Shown piece by piece: positions 43,891-53,900 of a stretch of DNA of 64,000 bases. Source of the DNA: Niveispirillum irakense DSM 11586 (GTDB taxonomy: Bacteria > Pseudomonadota > Alphaproteobacteria > Azospirillales > Azospirillaceae); the NCBI RefSeq assembly GCF_000429645.1, contig NZ_KE386933.1, forward strand, positions 372,001-436,000. Direction: 5' to 3'. Position numbers and translations under genes: made by a program. Within the stretch, counting starts at the first letter, position 1; every line of letters begins with the position of its first letter. The notes beneath the pieces are model-generated. The model was not told the origin of the DNA and did no database searches. It worked only from the letters and a program-made list of their open reading frames with translations.

Positions 43891-44345
43891 GCGCGGTCTC
43901 CTTCACCTTCAACGGCGGCGTCACGACGCGGGCCACGGCCCGGACGATCACCGCGATCACCGAATTCACGACGAGGACCACGGTCGCCGAAGCCACCGCG
44001 CGGGCCACGCTCAGCGCGCTCGCCCTTGTTGGCCAGCATGGCGGTCTGGCCTTCCTCGATCTTCTCGACCTTGACGGTCATGTAACGCAGCACGTCCTCG
44101 TTGATGGACATGTTGCGCTCCATCTCGGCAACGGCCGCGGCGGGCGCGTCCAGGCCGAGATAGACATAGTGACCCTTGCGGTTCTTGTTGATGCGATAGG
44201 TGAGGGTCTTCAGACCCCACTGCTCGACCTTCACCACGGAACCGCCCTGTTCCTTCAGGATATTGCTGAAGGTTTCGGTCAGGGTTTCGACCTGCGCGGA
44301 CGAGATGTCCTGGCGGCAGATCAGGATGGTTTCATACAGTGCCAT
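43887..44345 (-). CDS. rpsF: 30S ribosomal protein S6
   Basis: The first 95 residues are S6: [68 protein letters not shown]. The remaining 55 are a Gly/Arg-rich tail ([26 protein letters not shown] region), a form common in this class. A GGGGAG site precedes ATG 44345; the frame runs four codons further upstream without a better start. It is the first gene of the S6-S18-L9 operon, with a promoter about 120 bases upstream (44464-44491). The leader contains a hairpin around GGGAC-CCAA-GTCCC that could be an S6:S18 control site. Confidence 0.95.
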   Translation of the reverse strand: MALYETILICRQDISSAQVETLTETFSNILKEQGGSVVKVEQWGLKTLTYRINKNRKGHYVYLGLDAPAAAVAEMERNMSINEDVLRYMTVKVEKIEEGQTAMLANKGERAERGPRGGFGDRGPRREFGDRGDRPGRGPRRDAAVEGEGDRA

Positions 44346-44463
44346 TAAACTCCCCATGGCTATTGATGGTCCGCCGCTGTGTCCTGGGACCCAAGTCCCG
44401 GATCAGCCGCACGGTCCTAGCCGACACCAAGGCAGGGTGCCGGCGGGGTTTCGGAAGTGCGGC

Positions 44464-44491
44464 ACTATACAGAAAAGCCGGGGTGGTGCAA
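44464..44491 (-). promoter_or_regulatory. Sigma-70-type promoter of the rpsF operon
   Basis: On the minus strand -35 TTGCAC, 16-bp spacer, -10 TATAGT, 119 bases before the rpsF start. The leader it would produce is GC-rich and can form a hairpin (GGGAC/GTCCC). Confidence 0.6.
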
Positions 44492-44818
44492 GCAGCGCCA
44501 GGGGTTGGCCCTGGCATGGGCTGCCCTGGTTTGGCGCATGGCGCGCCGACCGGCTTGGGAGGGGGCGGATTACTGCCTCTTCCGTATCGTATAATGAGGG
44601 TCGTCAGGGCGACAGGGCAGCATGCTATGATGAAATTAATCAGGCTGTCGGAGACGGGGTAGGGTAATCTCTGACGGTATATCTGGCGAATCGCGAAAAT
44701 AATATTGGGAACAACAAGCGCAAACGATAGCGCTCCAACCTGCGATTCCGTAAGGGGTGGTGTAATATTTTTTCAGAGAAAACAATTATACGGTTTTATT
44801 AATTCTTTATGTTTTAAT

Positions 44819-45109
44819 TTATCTCGTATCATCTTGTTTTTTATTTGCAAAATTTTCATTTATTTTTCTGACTTTTTCTTCGTTGTATCCGAATTTTTTC
44901 AAGAAAATACAGTATATCGAGGATATTAATATGACGTAAGTGATATGGATAAGTATTTTGTATGGTATCAATTCAGGGGAAATGAATTCTTCTGAAAAAA
45001 ATGGAAAAGAGAAAACTAAAATAATCCATATAAAATACACAATCCAACCTTCCCAACTGATTGGGTAGTTAGGAAGTTTTCCTGTTTTGAACCAGTATTG
45101 GTTGGGCAT
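44819..45109 (-). CDS. Small membrane protein in an AT-rich patch
   Basis: A 96-residue protein with two hydrophobic stretches (about 20-40 and 50-70) and a polar, Lys/Asn/Glu-rich C terminus. Its beginning, YWFKTGKLPNYPISWEGW, resembles small uncharacterised membrane proteins starting YWFKPKxYGYGxTPxxWQGW, recalled without search. Unlike all other genes here it uses AT-rich codons throughout (for example AAT, AAA, ATA, TTT), a sign of recent acquisition. No clear ribosome-binding site was found. It lies between the rpsF promoter region and a secreted protein gene. Confidence 0.55.
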   Translation of the reverse strand: MPNQYWFKTGKLPNYPISWEGWIVYFIWIILVFSFPFFSEEFISPELIPYKILIHITYVILISSIYCIFLKKFGYNEEKVRKINENFANKKQDDTR

Positions 45110-45235
45110 GTTAGACGCATTTTGATTAGATGATGCAACTTAATCGTCGTGTCTTTGTGGTGTCAAGTGCAACCGATTGGTGGTCTGTGTGTTTCCCAGT
45201 ATCCTCATGTGAAGCTTCGTGGGAAAGGTGCGTCG

Positions 45236-45754
45236 ATGCGTTTCATCGCTGTTCTCGTCCTCATCATGTCCTTTGCCTTTGCTGCCCAGGCAACCGAGCC
45301 CGACCCGGCCCTTGCTGCCATTGCCGGGGTCTACAAGCACCGGTTCCAGAATGGGACGGTCCAGGGCGATAAGTATGAGAGCGAGAATATCCTGGAGATC
45401 GTGCCCACGGGCCCGGATCAGGCCTATTTCCGCACCCATCTGGAATATTTCAACGGCCATAGCTGCGATCTGTATGGCATCGCGGACTGGCGCGAGGGCG
45501 CCCTTCATTTCCAGGACAAGTCGCAGGGGGAACTGCCCGCCTGTCGCTTGCGGCTGGAGGTGAAGGACGGGAATATCGTTTTTGTGGATGATCCGGATGT
45601 CCCGTGCCGGAACGACTATTGCGGCGCGCGCGGCAGTTTCAATCTGGATTTCAAGGCCGGGGAGAAGCGGCGTATCCGCTATATGGACCGGTTGCTGGCG
45701 TCAGAAGAATATGCAGCGGCCAAGGAGGCCTATGCCGCCCGCCGTGGGGAATGA
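45236..45754 (+). CDS. Secreted protein of unknown function
   Basis: A 172-residue protein with a clear Sec signal (MRFIAVLVLIMSFAFAAQA, cleavage near 19). The mature part, about 150 residues, has five cysteines (one in GHSCDLYGI, others in LPACRLRL, DVPCRNDYC) that could form disulfides, and beta-rich predicted segments such as ILEIVPTGPDQAYFRTHLEY. No family was recognised. ATG 45236 gives the signal peptide. It stands alone next to the AT-rich patch but has normal GC-rich codons. Function unknown. Confidence 0.7.
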   Translation: MRFIAVLVLIMSFAFAAQATEPDPALAAIAGVYKHRFQNGTVQGDKYESENILEIVPTGPDQAYFRTHLEYFNGHSCDLYGIADWREGALHFQDKSQGELPACRLRLEVKDGNIVFVDDPDVPCRNDYCGARGSFNLDFKAGEKRRIRYMDRLLASEEYAAAKEAYAARRGE

Positions 45755-45862
45755 GGAAAAACCCTTACCCATCAAGAACAAGTAACCATCATCCCGGTAT
45801 TGTTCCGGTCATTATCTACTTTCCCTTTACGGAAAGTCGGGTGGCGATTGGCGCGTCCCGGC

Positions 45863-45890
45863 TTGACTAAGGCCGTTAACGCGCTATCAA
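45863..45890 (+). promoter_or_regulatory. Probable promoter of fabD
   Basis: TTGACT, 16-bp spacer, TATCAA, ending 60 bases before the fabD ATG. Moderate match to sigma-70. Confidence 0.5.
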
Positions 45891-45949
45891 GGGCGCCAAT
45901 TAGCGGCGTTTATACGCTTTTCCAGGCTTCGATTAGGGTGGAACATCCC

Positions 45950-46885
45950 ATGACACGCGCTTTCGTCTTTCCCGGCCAGGGTAGCCAGGCTGTCGGCATG
46001 GGCCGTGAACTGGCGGCGAATTTCGCCGTCGCCAAGTCGGTCTTTGACGAGGTGGATGCGGCCCTGGGCCAGAACCTCTCGGCCTTGATGTTCGAGGGGC
46101 CGGAAGGCGACCTGACCCTGACAGAGAATGCGCAGCCGGCATTGATGGCCGTGTCTGTCGCCGTGACCCGCGTGCTGCAGGCGGAAAAGGGTCTGGACCT
46201 GTCCAAGGCGGCCTTTGTTGCCGGCCACAGCCTGGGCGAATATTCCGCCCTGTGCGCCGCCGGGTCCATCAGCCTTGCCGATACGGCCCGCCTGCTGAAG
46301 CTGCGCGGCCAGTCGATGCAGAAGGCGGTGCCGGTCGGCGTCGGCGCCATGGCTGCCATCCTGGGCGCCGATCTGGAGGCTGCGCGTGAAATCGCGGCCG
46401 AGGCGGCGCAGGGCGAGGTCTGCGTTGCTGCCAACGACAACGCACCGGGCCAGGTGGTGATTTCCGGTCATAAGTCCGCCGTGGAGCGTGCGATGAAGAT
46501 CGCGACGGAGCGCGGCTTCAAGCGCGCCGTGCTGCTGCCCGTGTCCGCCCCCTTCCATTGCCCGCTGATGCAGCCGGCGGCCGATGCCATGGCCGGTGCG
46601 CTGGCGGGCACGTCCATCCAGGCCCCCGTTGCGCCGCTGGTCGCCAATGTCACCGCGTCGGCTGTCACCGACCCGGAGACCATCCGCCGCCTGCTGGTGG
46701 AGCAGGTGACCGGTGCCGTCCGCTGGCGCGAAAGCGTGCTGTTCATGAAGGAACAGGGCGTGACGGAACTGGTGGAGCTGGGGTCCGGCAAGGTGCTGGC
46801 GGGGCTCGCCAAGCGCATTGATAAGGAACTGACCGGCCTTTCCGTTGGCGCGCCGGCGGATATTGACGCTTTCACCCTGGCCTGA
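45950..46885 (+). CDS. fabD: Malonyl-CoA:ACP transacylase
   Basis: FabD moves malonyl groups from CoA to acyl carrier protein for fatty-acid elongation. The 311-residue protein shows AFVFPGQGSQAVGMGREL, the nucleophile motif AGHSLGEYSALCAAG (Ser about 91) and the general-base His in SAPFHCPLMQPAADAM (about 200). The frame is open upstream but ATG 45950 gives the family start. It is followed at 34 bases by fabG. Acyl carrier protein and FabF are encoded next, so the cluster supplies most of the elongation module; fabH and fabI/K are not here. Confidence 0.95.
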   Translation: MTRAFVFPGQGSQAVGMGRELAANFAVAKSVFDEVDAALGQNLSALMFEGPEGDLTLTENAQPALMAVSVAVTRVLQAEKGLDLSKAAFVAGHSLGEYSALCAAGSISLADTARLLKLRGQSMQKAVPVGVGAMAAILGADLEAAREIAAEAAQGEVCVAANDNAPGQVVISGHKSAVERAMKIATERGFKRAVLLPVSAPFHCPLMQPAADAMAGALAGTSIQAPVAPLVANVTASAVTDPETIRRLLVEQVTGAVRWRESVLFMKEQGVTELVELGSGKVLAGLAKRIDKELTGLSVGAPADIDAFTLA

Positions 46886-46919
46886 TAGCCCGGCCCGATT
46901 GGATTTCAAGGAGACAGGC

Positions 46920-47660
46920 ATGTTCGACCTGACCGGCAAGAAGGCGCTGATCACCGGCGCTTCGGGCGGCATTGGCGCCGCCATCGCCAAGGTGCTGCAC
47001 GCCCATGGCGCCACTGTGGCCCTGCATGGCACCAAGGTGGAAACGCTGAACGCGCTGGCCGCGGAACTGGGAGAGCGGGCCGTCGTGGTCCCCGCCAACC
47101 TGTCCGACGCCTCCCAGGTGGAAGAACTGGCCAAGCAGGCTGAGGCCGCGCTGGGTGGTGGCGTCGATATCCTGGTTAATAATGCCGGCCTGACCCGTGA
47201 TGGTCTGGTGCTGCGCATGAAGGATGAGGACTGGTCGTCGGTCATTGATGTGAACCTGACCGCCGGTTTCCGCCTGTCGCGCGCCCTGCTGAAGGGCATG
47301 ATGAAGCGCCGCTGGGGCCGCATCATCGGCATCACCTCGGTCGTCGGTGTCACCGGCAACCCCGGTCAGGTGAATTATGCGGCCAGCAAGGCCGGCATGA
47401 TCGGTATGTCCAAGGCGCTGGCCCAGGAAGTGGCCAGCCGCAATGTCACCGTCAATTGCGTGGCACCGGGCATGATCGCCACGGCCATGACCGACGTGCT
47501 GAATGACGCCCAGAAGGAAGCGATGCACAGCCGCATCCCCGCCGCCCGCCTGGGCAGCCCGGAGGATATCGCGGCCGGTGTGCTGTATCTTGCCTCCGAC
47601 GAGGCGGCCTATGTCACAGGCCAGACGCTGCATATCAATGGCGGCATGGCAATGATCTGA
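46920..47660 (+). CDS. fabG: 3-oxoacyl-[ACP] reductase FabG
   Basis: A 246-residue short-chain dehydrogenase reducing 3-oxoacyl-ACP with NADPH. The cofactor loop is ITGASGGIGAAIA (about 12-24), then LVNNAGLTRDGLVLRM, the catalytic Ser in GITSVVGVTGNPG and the YAASKAG pair (Tyr and Lys about 152-156), and LHINGGMAMI at the end. AAGGAGAC lies just before ATG 46920. Sequence and place between fabD and acpP identify it as the fatty-acid enzyme rather than another SDR. Confidence 0.95.
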   Translation: MFDLTGKKALITGASGGIGAAIAKVLHAHGATVALHGTKVETLNALAAELGERAVVVPANLSDASQVEELAKQAEAALGGGVDILVNNAGLTRDGLVLRMKDEDWSSVIDVNLTAGFRLSRALLKGMMKRRWGRIIGITSVVGVTGNPGQVNYAASKAGMIGMSKALAQEVASRNVTVNCVAPGMIATAMTDVLNDAQKEAMHSRIPAARLGSPEDIAAGVLYLASDEAAYVTGQTLHINGGMAMI

Positions 47661-47687
47661 ACAGGTGCCGTCGGATTGAGGTAAAGT

Positions 47688-47722
47688 CCGCGCCCTTCGC
47701 GAATGCTGGTCAGAGGGCGCGG
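47688..47722 (+). terminator. Hairpin between fabG and acpP
   Basis: A 9-bp perfect stem CCGCGCCCT/AGGGCGCGG with a 17-nt loop starts 27 bases after fabG. It has only a weak T tract, so it may reduce read-through; acpP is often transcribed separately and more strongly than the fab genes. Confidence 0.5.
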
Positions 47723-47867
47723 TTCATGTTAAGTGACGGCACTTTGCTGACCGGCGTCGCGAGAGGACGGGGTTTTGCGCCTTTTTCCGGCCGGCCCGTC
47801 TTATCCTTCGTCCCTTAAAGTACCAGATAGAGCTGGTTCAACCGGAAGATCCTGAAAGGTCCATGAA

Positions 47868-48104
47868 ATGAGCGATGTTGCTGAGCGCGTGAAGAAGATC
47901 GTCGTCGAGCATCTGGGCGTCGAGGAAGGCAAGGTCACCGAGGCCGCCAGCTTCATCGATGATCTGGGCGCTGACAGCCTCGACACCGTCGAGCTGGTCA
48001 TGGCTTTCGAGGAAGAGTTCGGCATCGAGATCCCGGACGACGCCGCTGAGAAGATCCTGACCGTCAAGGACGCTGTCGACTTCATCACGTCCAAGCAGGC
48101 CTGA
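47868..48104 (+). CDS. acpP: Acyl carrier protein
   Basis: A 78-residue acidic [21 protein letters not shown], then [27 protein letters not shown] with the phosphopantetheine serine at residue 37. It carries growing acyl chains for the FAS II enzymes around it and for lipid A and phospholipid synthesis. The serine would be modified by AcpS, encoded at 16034. 207 bases upstream and 148 downstream are free of genes, consistent with separate high-level expression. Confidence 0.97.
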   Translation: MSDVAERVKKIVVEHLGVEEGKVTEAASFIDDLGADSLDTVELVMAFEEEFGIEIPDDAAEKILTVKDAVDFITSKQA

Positions 48105-48252
48105 TCGACCGGTTCGGCCAGGCCGGGGGGATGCCTTGTGAAAAACAGGGGCCGCCCGGCCTCGCAACCGGCAGGTTTGCGACCCACCTGATGGGTCTGG
48201 GTGCGGCTTTGGCTTGCACCCCACTTCGTTTTAACGTTCGCAGGTCGGACAC

Positions 48253-49518
48253 ATGCGCCGCGTAGTCATCACCGGTCTTGGTCTCGTGACCCCGCTCGGG
48301 GTCGGCGTTCAGACCAACTGGGACCGCCTGATCAAGGGCCAGTCGGGCATCCGTACCATTCAGGGATTCGATGTTTCGGATCTTCCCTGTAAGATCGCCG
48401 GCCAGGTGCCGCGCGGTGACGGTTCCGACGGTACGCTGAACTTCGATCTCTTCATTCCGCCCAAGGAACAGAAGAAGATGGATGATTTCATCATGTACGC
48501 CATCGCGGCGGCAGATGAAGCCATCAAGGATAGCGGCTGGAAGCCCAGCACCGAGGAAGAGTTCGAGCGGACCGGCGTCACCGTCGGGTCTGGTATCGGC
48601 GGCCTTCCCAGTATCCACGACACATCGCTGCTGATGGCCGAAAAGGGCCCGCGCCGTGTTTCCCCGTTCTTCATCCCCTCCAGCCTGATCAATCTGGCCT
48701 CTGGCCATATTTCGATCATGCATGGCTATAAGGGGCCGAATCACGCGGTCGTCACCGCCTGTTCCACGGGTGCCCATTCCATCGGCGATGCCGCGCGCAT
48801 GATTGCGCTGGACGATGCCGACGTGATGGTGGCCGGTGGTACGGAAGGGGCCTGCTGCCGCCTGGGCATTGCCGGCTTCGCCGCGGCCCGCGCGCTCTCC
48901 ACCTCCTACAATGACACGCCGGAAAAGGGTAGCCGCCCCTATGACAAGGGCCGCGATGGCTTTGTCATGGGCGAGGGTGCGGGCGTCGTCGTGCTGGAGG
49001 AACTGGAACACGCCAAGAAGCGTGGCGCCAAGATTTACGGCGAAGTGGTCGGTTATGGCCTGTCGGGCGATGCCTATCACATCACCTCCCCGTCGGAAGA
49101 TGGCAATGGCGGCTTCCGCTCCATGCGCATGGCGCTGAAGCGGGCAGGCCTGAACCCGGATCAGATCGATTATATCAACGCGCACGGCACCTCCACGCCG
49201 ATGGGCGACATGATCGAACTGGGCGCCGTGAAGCGTCTGTTCGGCGCCGATCTGGCCGGTGCCTCCATGTCGTCCACCAAGTCGGCCATCGGTCACCTGC
49301 TGGGTGCTGCCGGCGCGGTGGAGGCGATCTATTCCGTCCTGTCGATCCGCGATCAGGTGGTTCCCCCCACCTTGAACCTGGAAGACCCGGACGATGGCAC
49401 CGAAGGCGCCGATCTGGTGCCGAAGGTGGCCAAGGAACGCAAGGTGCGTGCGGCCCTGTCCAACAGCTTCGGCTTTGGCGGGACCAACGCCTCTCTGGTG
49501 TTCAAGGCCTTCGAGTAA
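48253..49518 (+). CDS. fabF: 3-oxoacyl-[ACP] synthase II
   Basis: A 421-residue condensing enzyme. RRVVITGLGLVTPLG starts the thiolase fold; the catalytic Cys is in NHAVVTACSTGAHSIGDA (about 168), and the two His in INAHGTSTPMGD and KSAIGHLLGAAGAVEA. It elongates acyl-ACP with malonyl-ACP, including the unsaturated C16 to C18 step that makes vaccenate, the substrate of the CFA-type enzymes in this window. A strong terminator follows at 49529. Confidence 0.96.
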   Translation: MRRVVITGLGLVTPLGVGVQTNWDRLIKGQSGIRTIQGFDVSDLPCKIAGQVPRGDGSDGTLNFDLFIPPKEQKKMDDFIMYAIAAADEAIKDSGWKPSTEEEFERTGVTVGSGIGGLPSIHDTSLLMAEKGPRRVSPFFIPSSLINLASGHISIMHGYKGPNHAVVTACSTGAHSIGDAARMIALDDADVMVAGGTEGACCRLGIAGFAAARALSTSYNDTPEKGSRPYDKGRDGFVMGEGAGVVVLEELEHAKKRGAKIYGEVVGYGLSGDAYHITSPSEDGNGGFRSMRMALKRAGLNPDQIDYINAHGTSTPMGDMIELGAVKRLFGADLAGASMSSTKSAIGHLLGAAGAVEAIYSVLSIRDQVVPPTLNLEDPDDGTEGADLVPKVAKERKVRAALSNSFGFGGTNASLVFKAFE

Positions 49519-49528
49519 GGCCGGGCAG

Positions 49529-49557
49529 AGGGCGGGCCGAAAGGCCCGCCCTTTTGT
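49529..49557 (+). terminator. Rho-independent terminator after fabF
   Basis: A 10-bp perfect stem AGGGCGGGCC/GGCCCGCCCT with a GAAA tetraloop and TTTGTT, 10 bases past the fabF stop. Confidence 0.85.
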
Positions 49558-49632
49558 TATCCAGGGCATGTCCCTGTTTGCCCCCAAGGCATTCCCTGCC
49601 ATGTGTGCCGCGCCCTGGCTTCCACCCGGCGC

Positions 49633-50730
49633 ATGGCGGTACGCCCATTGTTTCAGCCAGAGCCAACCGCTTTGACCGAATCCGAATCGACACCGCCCGC
49701 AGAAACGCCCCCTTCCGTGCCGCCACCGGACACAGAGGTGCCCGGTCGCAAGCCGCGCCGCTGGGGGCTGTGGATCAGCCTGTTTTTGCTGGCGCTGGTC
49801 CTGCTGGCCGGGGGCGTCGGGCTTTATGGCTGGCAGCGTTATACCGGGACAGGGCCACTGACTGCTGATAAGACCCTGGTGATCCCCCGCGGCAGCGGTG
49901 TTGCTGCCATTTCGCGGCAGGTCGCGGATGCCGGTATCACCCGCCACCCGCTGGAACTGGCGGTTGCCTTGCGCCTGCGCCGGGATGGCACCGTGCTGCG
50001 GGCGGGGGAATATGCGTTCCCGGCAGGGATCAGCCTGCGCGGCGCCATCGACCTGCTGGCCAGCGGCAAAACCGTTGTGCGACGCTTCACCGTGCCGGAA
50101 GGCCTGACCTCCTGGCAGATCGTGGAACTGCTGCGTGCGGATGCGGCCTTGTCGGGCGAAATAGCCGCCGTGCCGCCAGACGGTTCCCTGCTGCCGGAAA
50201 CCTATCACTACGCCTATGGCGATGCCCGTGGCGACCTGCTGTCCCGCATGCAAGGCGATATGGACCGCGCGCTTGACCGGCTATGGGCGGCGCGGGCCCC
50301 TGATTTGCCCATCGCGGATAAGCGTCAGGCCGTGATCCTGGCATCGGTGGTGGAGAAGGAAACCGGCGTGGCGTCGGAACGGCCGCGCGTCGCCGGCGTC
50401 TTCGTCAACCGGCTGCGGCTGGGGATGCGGCTGCAATCCGATCCCACCATCATTTATGCCCTGTCGGACGGCAAAGGCTTCATCGACCGTCCTTTGACCC
50501 GGGCGGACTGGAAGCTGCAAAGCCCTTACAACACCTATATCGTCGATGGGTTGCCACCCGGTCCCATCGCCAATCCCGGCCTGTTGTCGCTGCAGGCGGT
50601 CTTGCAGCCGGAAACCCATAAATTTCTGTATTTCGTCGCTGATGGCACAGGCGGGCACGCCTTTGCGGCGTCGCTGGACGAGCATAACCGCAATGTTGTC
50701 CGCTGGCGGAAGGTCCGCGACGGGGAATAA
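49633..50730 (+). CDS. mltG: Endolytic murein transglycosylase MltG
   Basis: A 365-residue YceG-family enzyme. After a Pro/Thr-rich cytoplasmic part, one membrane helix (WGLWISLFLLALVLLAGGVGLYGW) leads to a periplasmic LysM-like part (about 75-150) and the catalytic domain with ILASVVEKETGVASERPRVAGVFVNRL (catalytic Glu), LQSDPTIIYAL, SPYNTY and GLPPGPIANPG. It cuts nascent glycan strands and is thought to set their length. The start is uncertain: ATG 49633, or TTG 49672 as a shorter choice. In many proteobacteria mltG follows the fab cluster, as here. Confidence 0.93.
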   Translation: MAVRPLFQPEPTALTESESTPPAETPPSVPPPDTEVPGRKPRRWGLWISLFLLALVLLAGGVGLYGWQRYTGTGPLTADKTLVIPRGSGVAAISRQVADAGITRHPLELAVALRLRRDGTVLRAGEYAFPAGISLRGAIDLLASGKTVVRRFTVPEGLTSWQIVELLRADAALSGEIAAVPPDGSLLPETYHYAYGDARGDLLSRMQGDMDRALDRLWAARAPDLPIADKRQAVILASVVEKETGVASERPRVAGVFVNRLRLGMRLQSDPTIIYALSDGKGFIDRPLTRADWKLQSPYNTYIVDGLPPGPIANPGLLSLQAVLQPETHKFLYFVADGTGGHAFAASLDEHNRNVVRWRKVRDGE

Positions 50731-50927
50731 TACCCCGCCTGTGATGCAGGGCGGCCCGGCATTCCCCGCAGGGGCGTGCCCGGCGACAGGCAATTCCGAG
50801 GGTGGTAAGCCGTCGACCATTGCAGCAAGCGGCTGGCATTGGCACAATCATTTCGCCCGTCCAACGAAAGAGGGGCGATGGCGGGCGTTGCGGGGCCGCC
50901 GCTAATCCGGGGGAGTGGTCGGGGACG

Positions 50928-53900
50928 ATGGCATCGGCGAAGGTCTACCGATGGATGGCCTGGGGCATGACCCTGGCGCTGGCCGGTGGCGCTGGTTTCG
51001 CCGTCTGGATGGAAACCCGGTCCTCCTGGCTGCAATCCGCTGTGCTGGCGCGCTATGGCGCCGATCTGACCTTCCGGGTGGAGCCGGGGCCGAACCCTGA
51101 TATCCGTTTCCCGGACAAGGGCCCTTACGATCACCGGCTGGGCTATACCGCCATTCCCACCTTTGTCGAGCGACTGGTGGCGGCCAATTACCGGGTCGAT
51201 CTGCAGGCAAGGCCCAGTCCGGCCTTGCGCGACTATATCGATTTCGGCGGATTCGCGCCCTATCCGGAGAAAACGTCCGGCGGCTTGACCATCCGCGATG
51301 CCAGCGGCCTGTCCCTGTTCGATGCCCGCTTCCCCGAGCGTGTCTATGCTGGCTTTCCGGAAGTGCCGAAGCTGGTGGCCGACACGCTGCTGTTCATCGA
51401 GAATCGGGAGTTGCTGGACACGAGATATTCCACCCGCAATCCGGCGGTGGAATGGGATCGGTTCGCCCTGGCGCTGGTGTCCGTGCCGTTGAAGCTGGTG
51501 AACCCTGATAATCCGCGGGCCGGCGGATCCACCCTGGCGACGCAGATTGAGAAGTACCGCCATTCTCCTGAAGGCCGCACCTCCAGCGGGGTGGAGAAGC
51601 TGCGCCAGATGATGTCCGCTTCGGTCCGCGCCTACAAGCATGGGCCGGACACGACGCGGGCCCGCCATCAGATCCTGGTGGATTACCTGAATTCCACCCC
51701 GCTTTCGGCCCGGCCGGGGGTGGGGGAGGTGAATGGGCTGGGGGACGGGCTCTGGGCCTGGTACGGCACGGATTTCAACAGTGCCAACCTGATCCTGCGG
51801 ACGCCGCCCCGCACGGAGACGGAGCTTCAGGCCCAGGCTGTGATCTATAAGCAGGTGTTGAGCCTGCTGTTGGCACAGCGCCGGCCCACCGCCTATCTGA
51901 ACGGCAATGGCCGCAAGGCGCTGAACGATCTGGCCAATGCCCACCTGACCCTGCTGGAACGGGCGGGCGTGGTGAACCCGGCACTGGCCGATGCCGCCCG
52001 CTATTTCCCCCTGCGTTTCCGTGACCAGCCGCCGGCGATTCCCGAACCCTCCTTCGTGGAGCAAAAGGCCACCAACGCCATCCGGTCCCGCCTGCTGGGC
52101 ATGCTGGGTGTGCCCAGCCTGTACGCGCTGGACCGGCTGGACCTGACGGTCGATACCACGCTGGACATGCCAACCCAGGAACGGGTGACCCAGACGCTGC
52201 GCCAGCTTGGCGATCCGGCCCAGGCCCAGGCCTTGGGGCTGGTGGGGGAACGGCTGCTGAACAATGCCGACCCGGCGCGGGTGGTCTATTCCGTCACCCT
52301 GTTTGAGCGGACGGCCGATGCCAATCTGGTCCGGGTGCAGGTGGATACGCTGCCCCAGCCGCTGGACCTGAATGAAGGGGCCAAGCTCGATCTCGGCTCC
52401 ACCGCCAAGCTGCGCACGCTGGCGACATATCTGGAGATTGTGGCCAAGCTGCATGGCCGCTACGCCAGCCGGGAGCTGTATGAGCTGGAGGCCGCGGCAC
52501 AGGATGCGCCCGACCGGCTGACGCAATGGGTGTTGCGCAGCATGGCCGCCCAGCCGGGCGTGTCGCTGCCTGCCATCCTGGATCAGGCCATGCAGCGCCA
52601 ATATTCCGCCAGTCCGGGGGAGCGGTTCTTCACCGGCGGCGGGCTGCATAGTTTTGGCAATTTCGACGATAAGGATGACGGGCGGGTGGTGACCGTGGCG
52701 GAGGCATTCCGCCATTCCATCAATCTCGTCTTCATCCGGATGATGCGGGATATCGTCAACCACTTCATCGCCGAAGGGCCGGCCCGCAAGGATGATGTGC
52801 TGGACGATCCGCGTCACCCGGCGCGCAAGACCTATCTGGCGCAGTTCGCCGATCAGGAAGGGTCCGTCTTCCTGAACAAGTTCTGGGCGGAATATAAGGA
52901 CATGTCGCCCGATGCGGCGCTGGACCGGCTGGCCAAGCGCCTGCGGCCGACGCCTGACCGGTTGAGCGTGGCTTTCCGGTCTGCCCGGCCCAATGCGACT
53001 GTGGCGGAACTAGCGCGTTTCCTGGAACGCCATGTCCCCGCCGGCGCCCCACCCATGGCACAGATCGATGCCATGTATCAGAAATACGCGCCCGATAATT
53101 GGTCGCTGAATGATCGCGGCTATATGGCCGGGGTGCATCCGCTGGAATTGTGGCTGGTGGCCTATCTGCAGGACAGTGCCCAGCCGCAGCGCCGCGACAT
53201 GCTGAAAGAGAGCAGCCAGTCGCGGCAGGAAAGCTACCGCTGGCTTTTCTCCTCCCGGTCCAAACGGGCGCAGGATAGCCGCATCGGTATTGTGCTGGAG
53301 GAGGAGGCGTTCGCCCGCATCCATGCGGAATGGCAGAAGCTGGGCTATCCGTTCGGCAGCCTGATCGCCAGCTATGCCACCTCCATCGGCAGTTCCGCAG
53401 ACCGGCCGGGCGCCTTGGCGGAACTGATGGGCATCATCGTCAATGACGGGGTGCGCCTGCCGACGCGGCGGGTGGGCCGGCTGCATTTCGCCCAGAACAC
53501 CCCTTACGAGACCGCCTTCGCCCCGCTTGAGGGCGCCGGAGGCGGGGAACGGGTGATGGCACCGGAAGTGGCCGCCGTGCTGCGCCGGCACCTGATGGAT
53601 ATTGTCGAGAATGGCACAGCCCGCCGCGTGAAAGGCTCTTTCGTCCGCGCTGACGGGGTGGAAATCCCGGTGGGTGGCAAGACCGGGACCGGCGATCACC
53701 GGTTTGAACGCTATGGGCCGGGCGGTGTGGTGCTGGAAAGCCGCGTCGTCAACCGCACGGCAACCTTCGTCTTCTATGTCGGTGACCAGTTCTTCGGCGT
53801 TATCACTGCCCATGTGCATGGGCCGGAGGCGGCGCAATATCGCTTTACCTCCGCCCTGCCGGCCCAACTGCTGAAAATCCTGGCACCGTCTTTGTCGCCG

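Noticed and set aside
44705..44929. 74-codon plus-strand frame in the AT-rich patch
   Set aside because: Overlaps the minus-strand membrane protein gene and is made mostly of Phe/Ile from AT-rich antisense; no ribosome-binding site.
50535..52817. Long (760-codon) open frame on the minus strand opposite mltG and the PBP gene
   Set aside because: It is the antisense mirror of two strongly supported plus-strand genes. GC-rich third positions on the plus strand remove stop codons in the opposite frame; the translation shows no domain.
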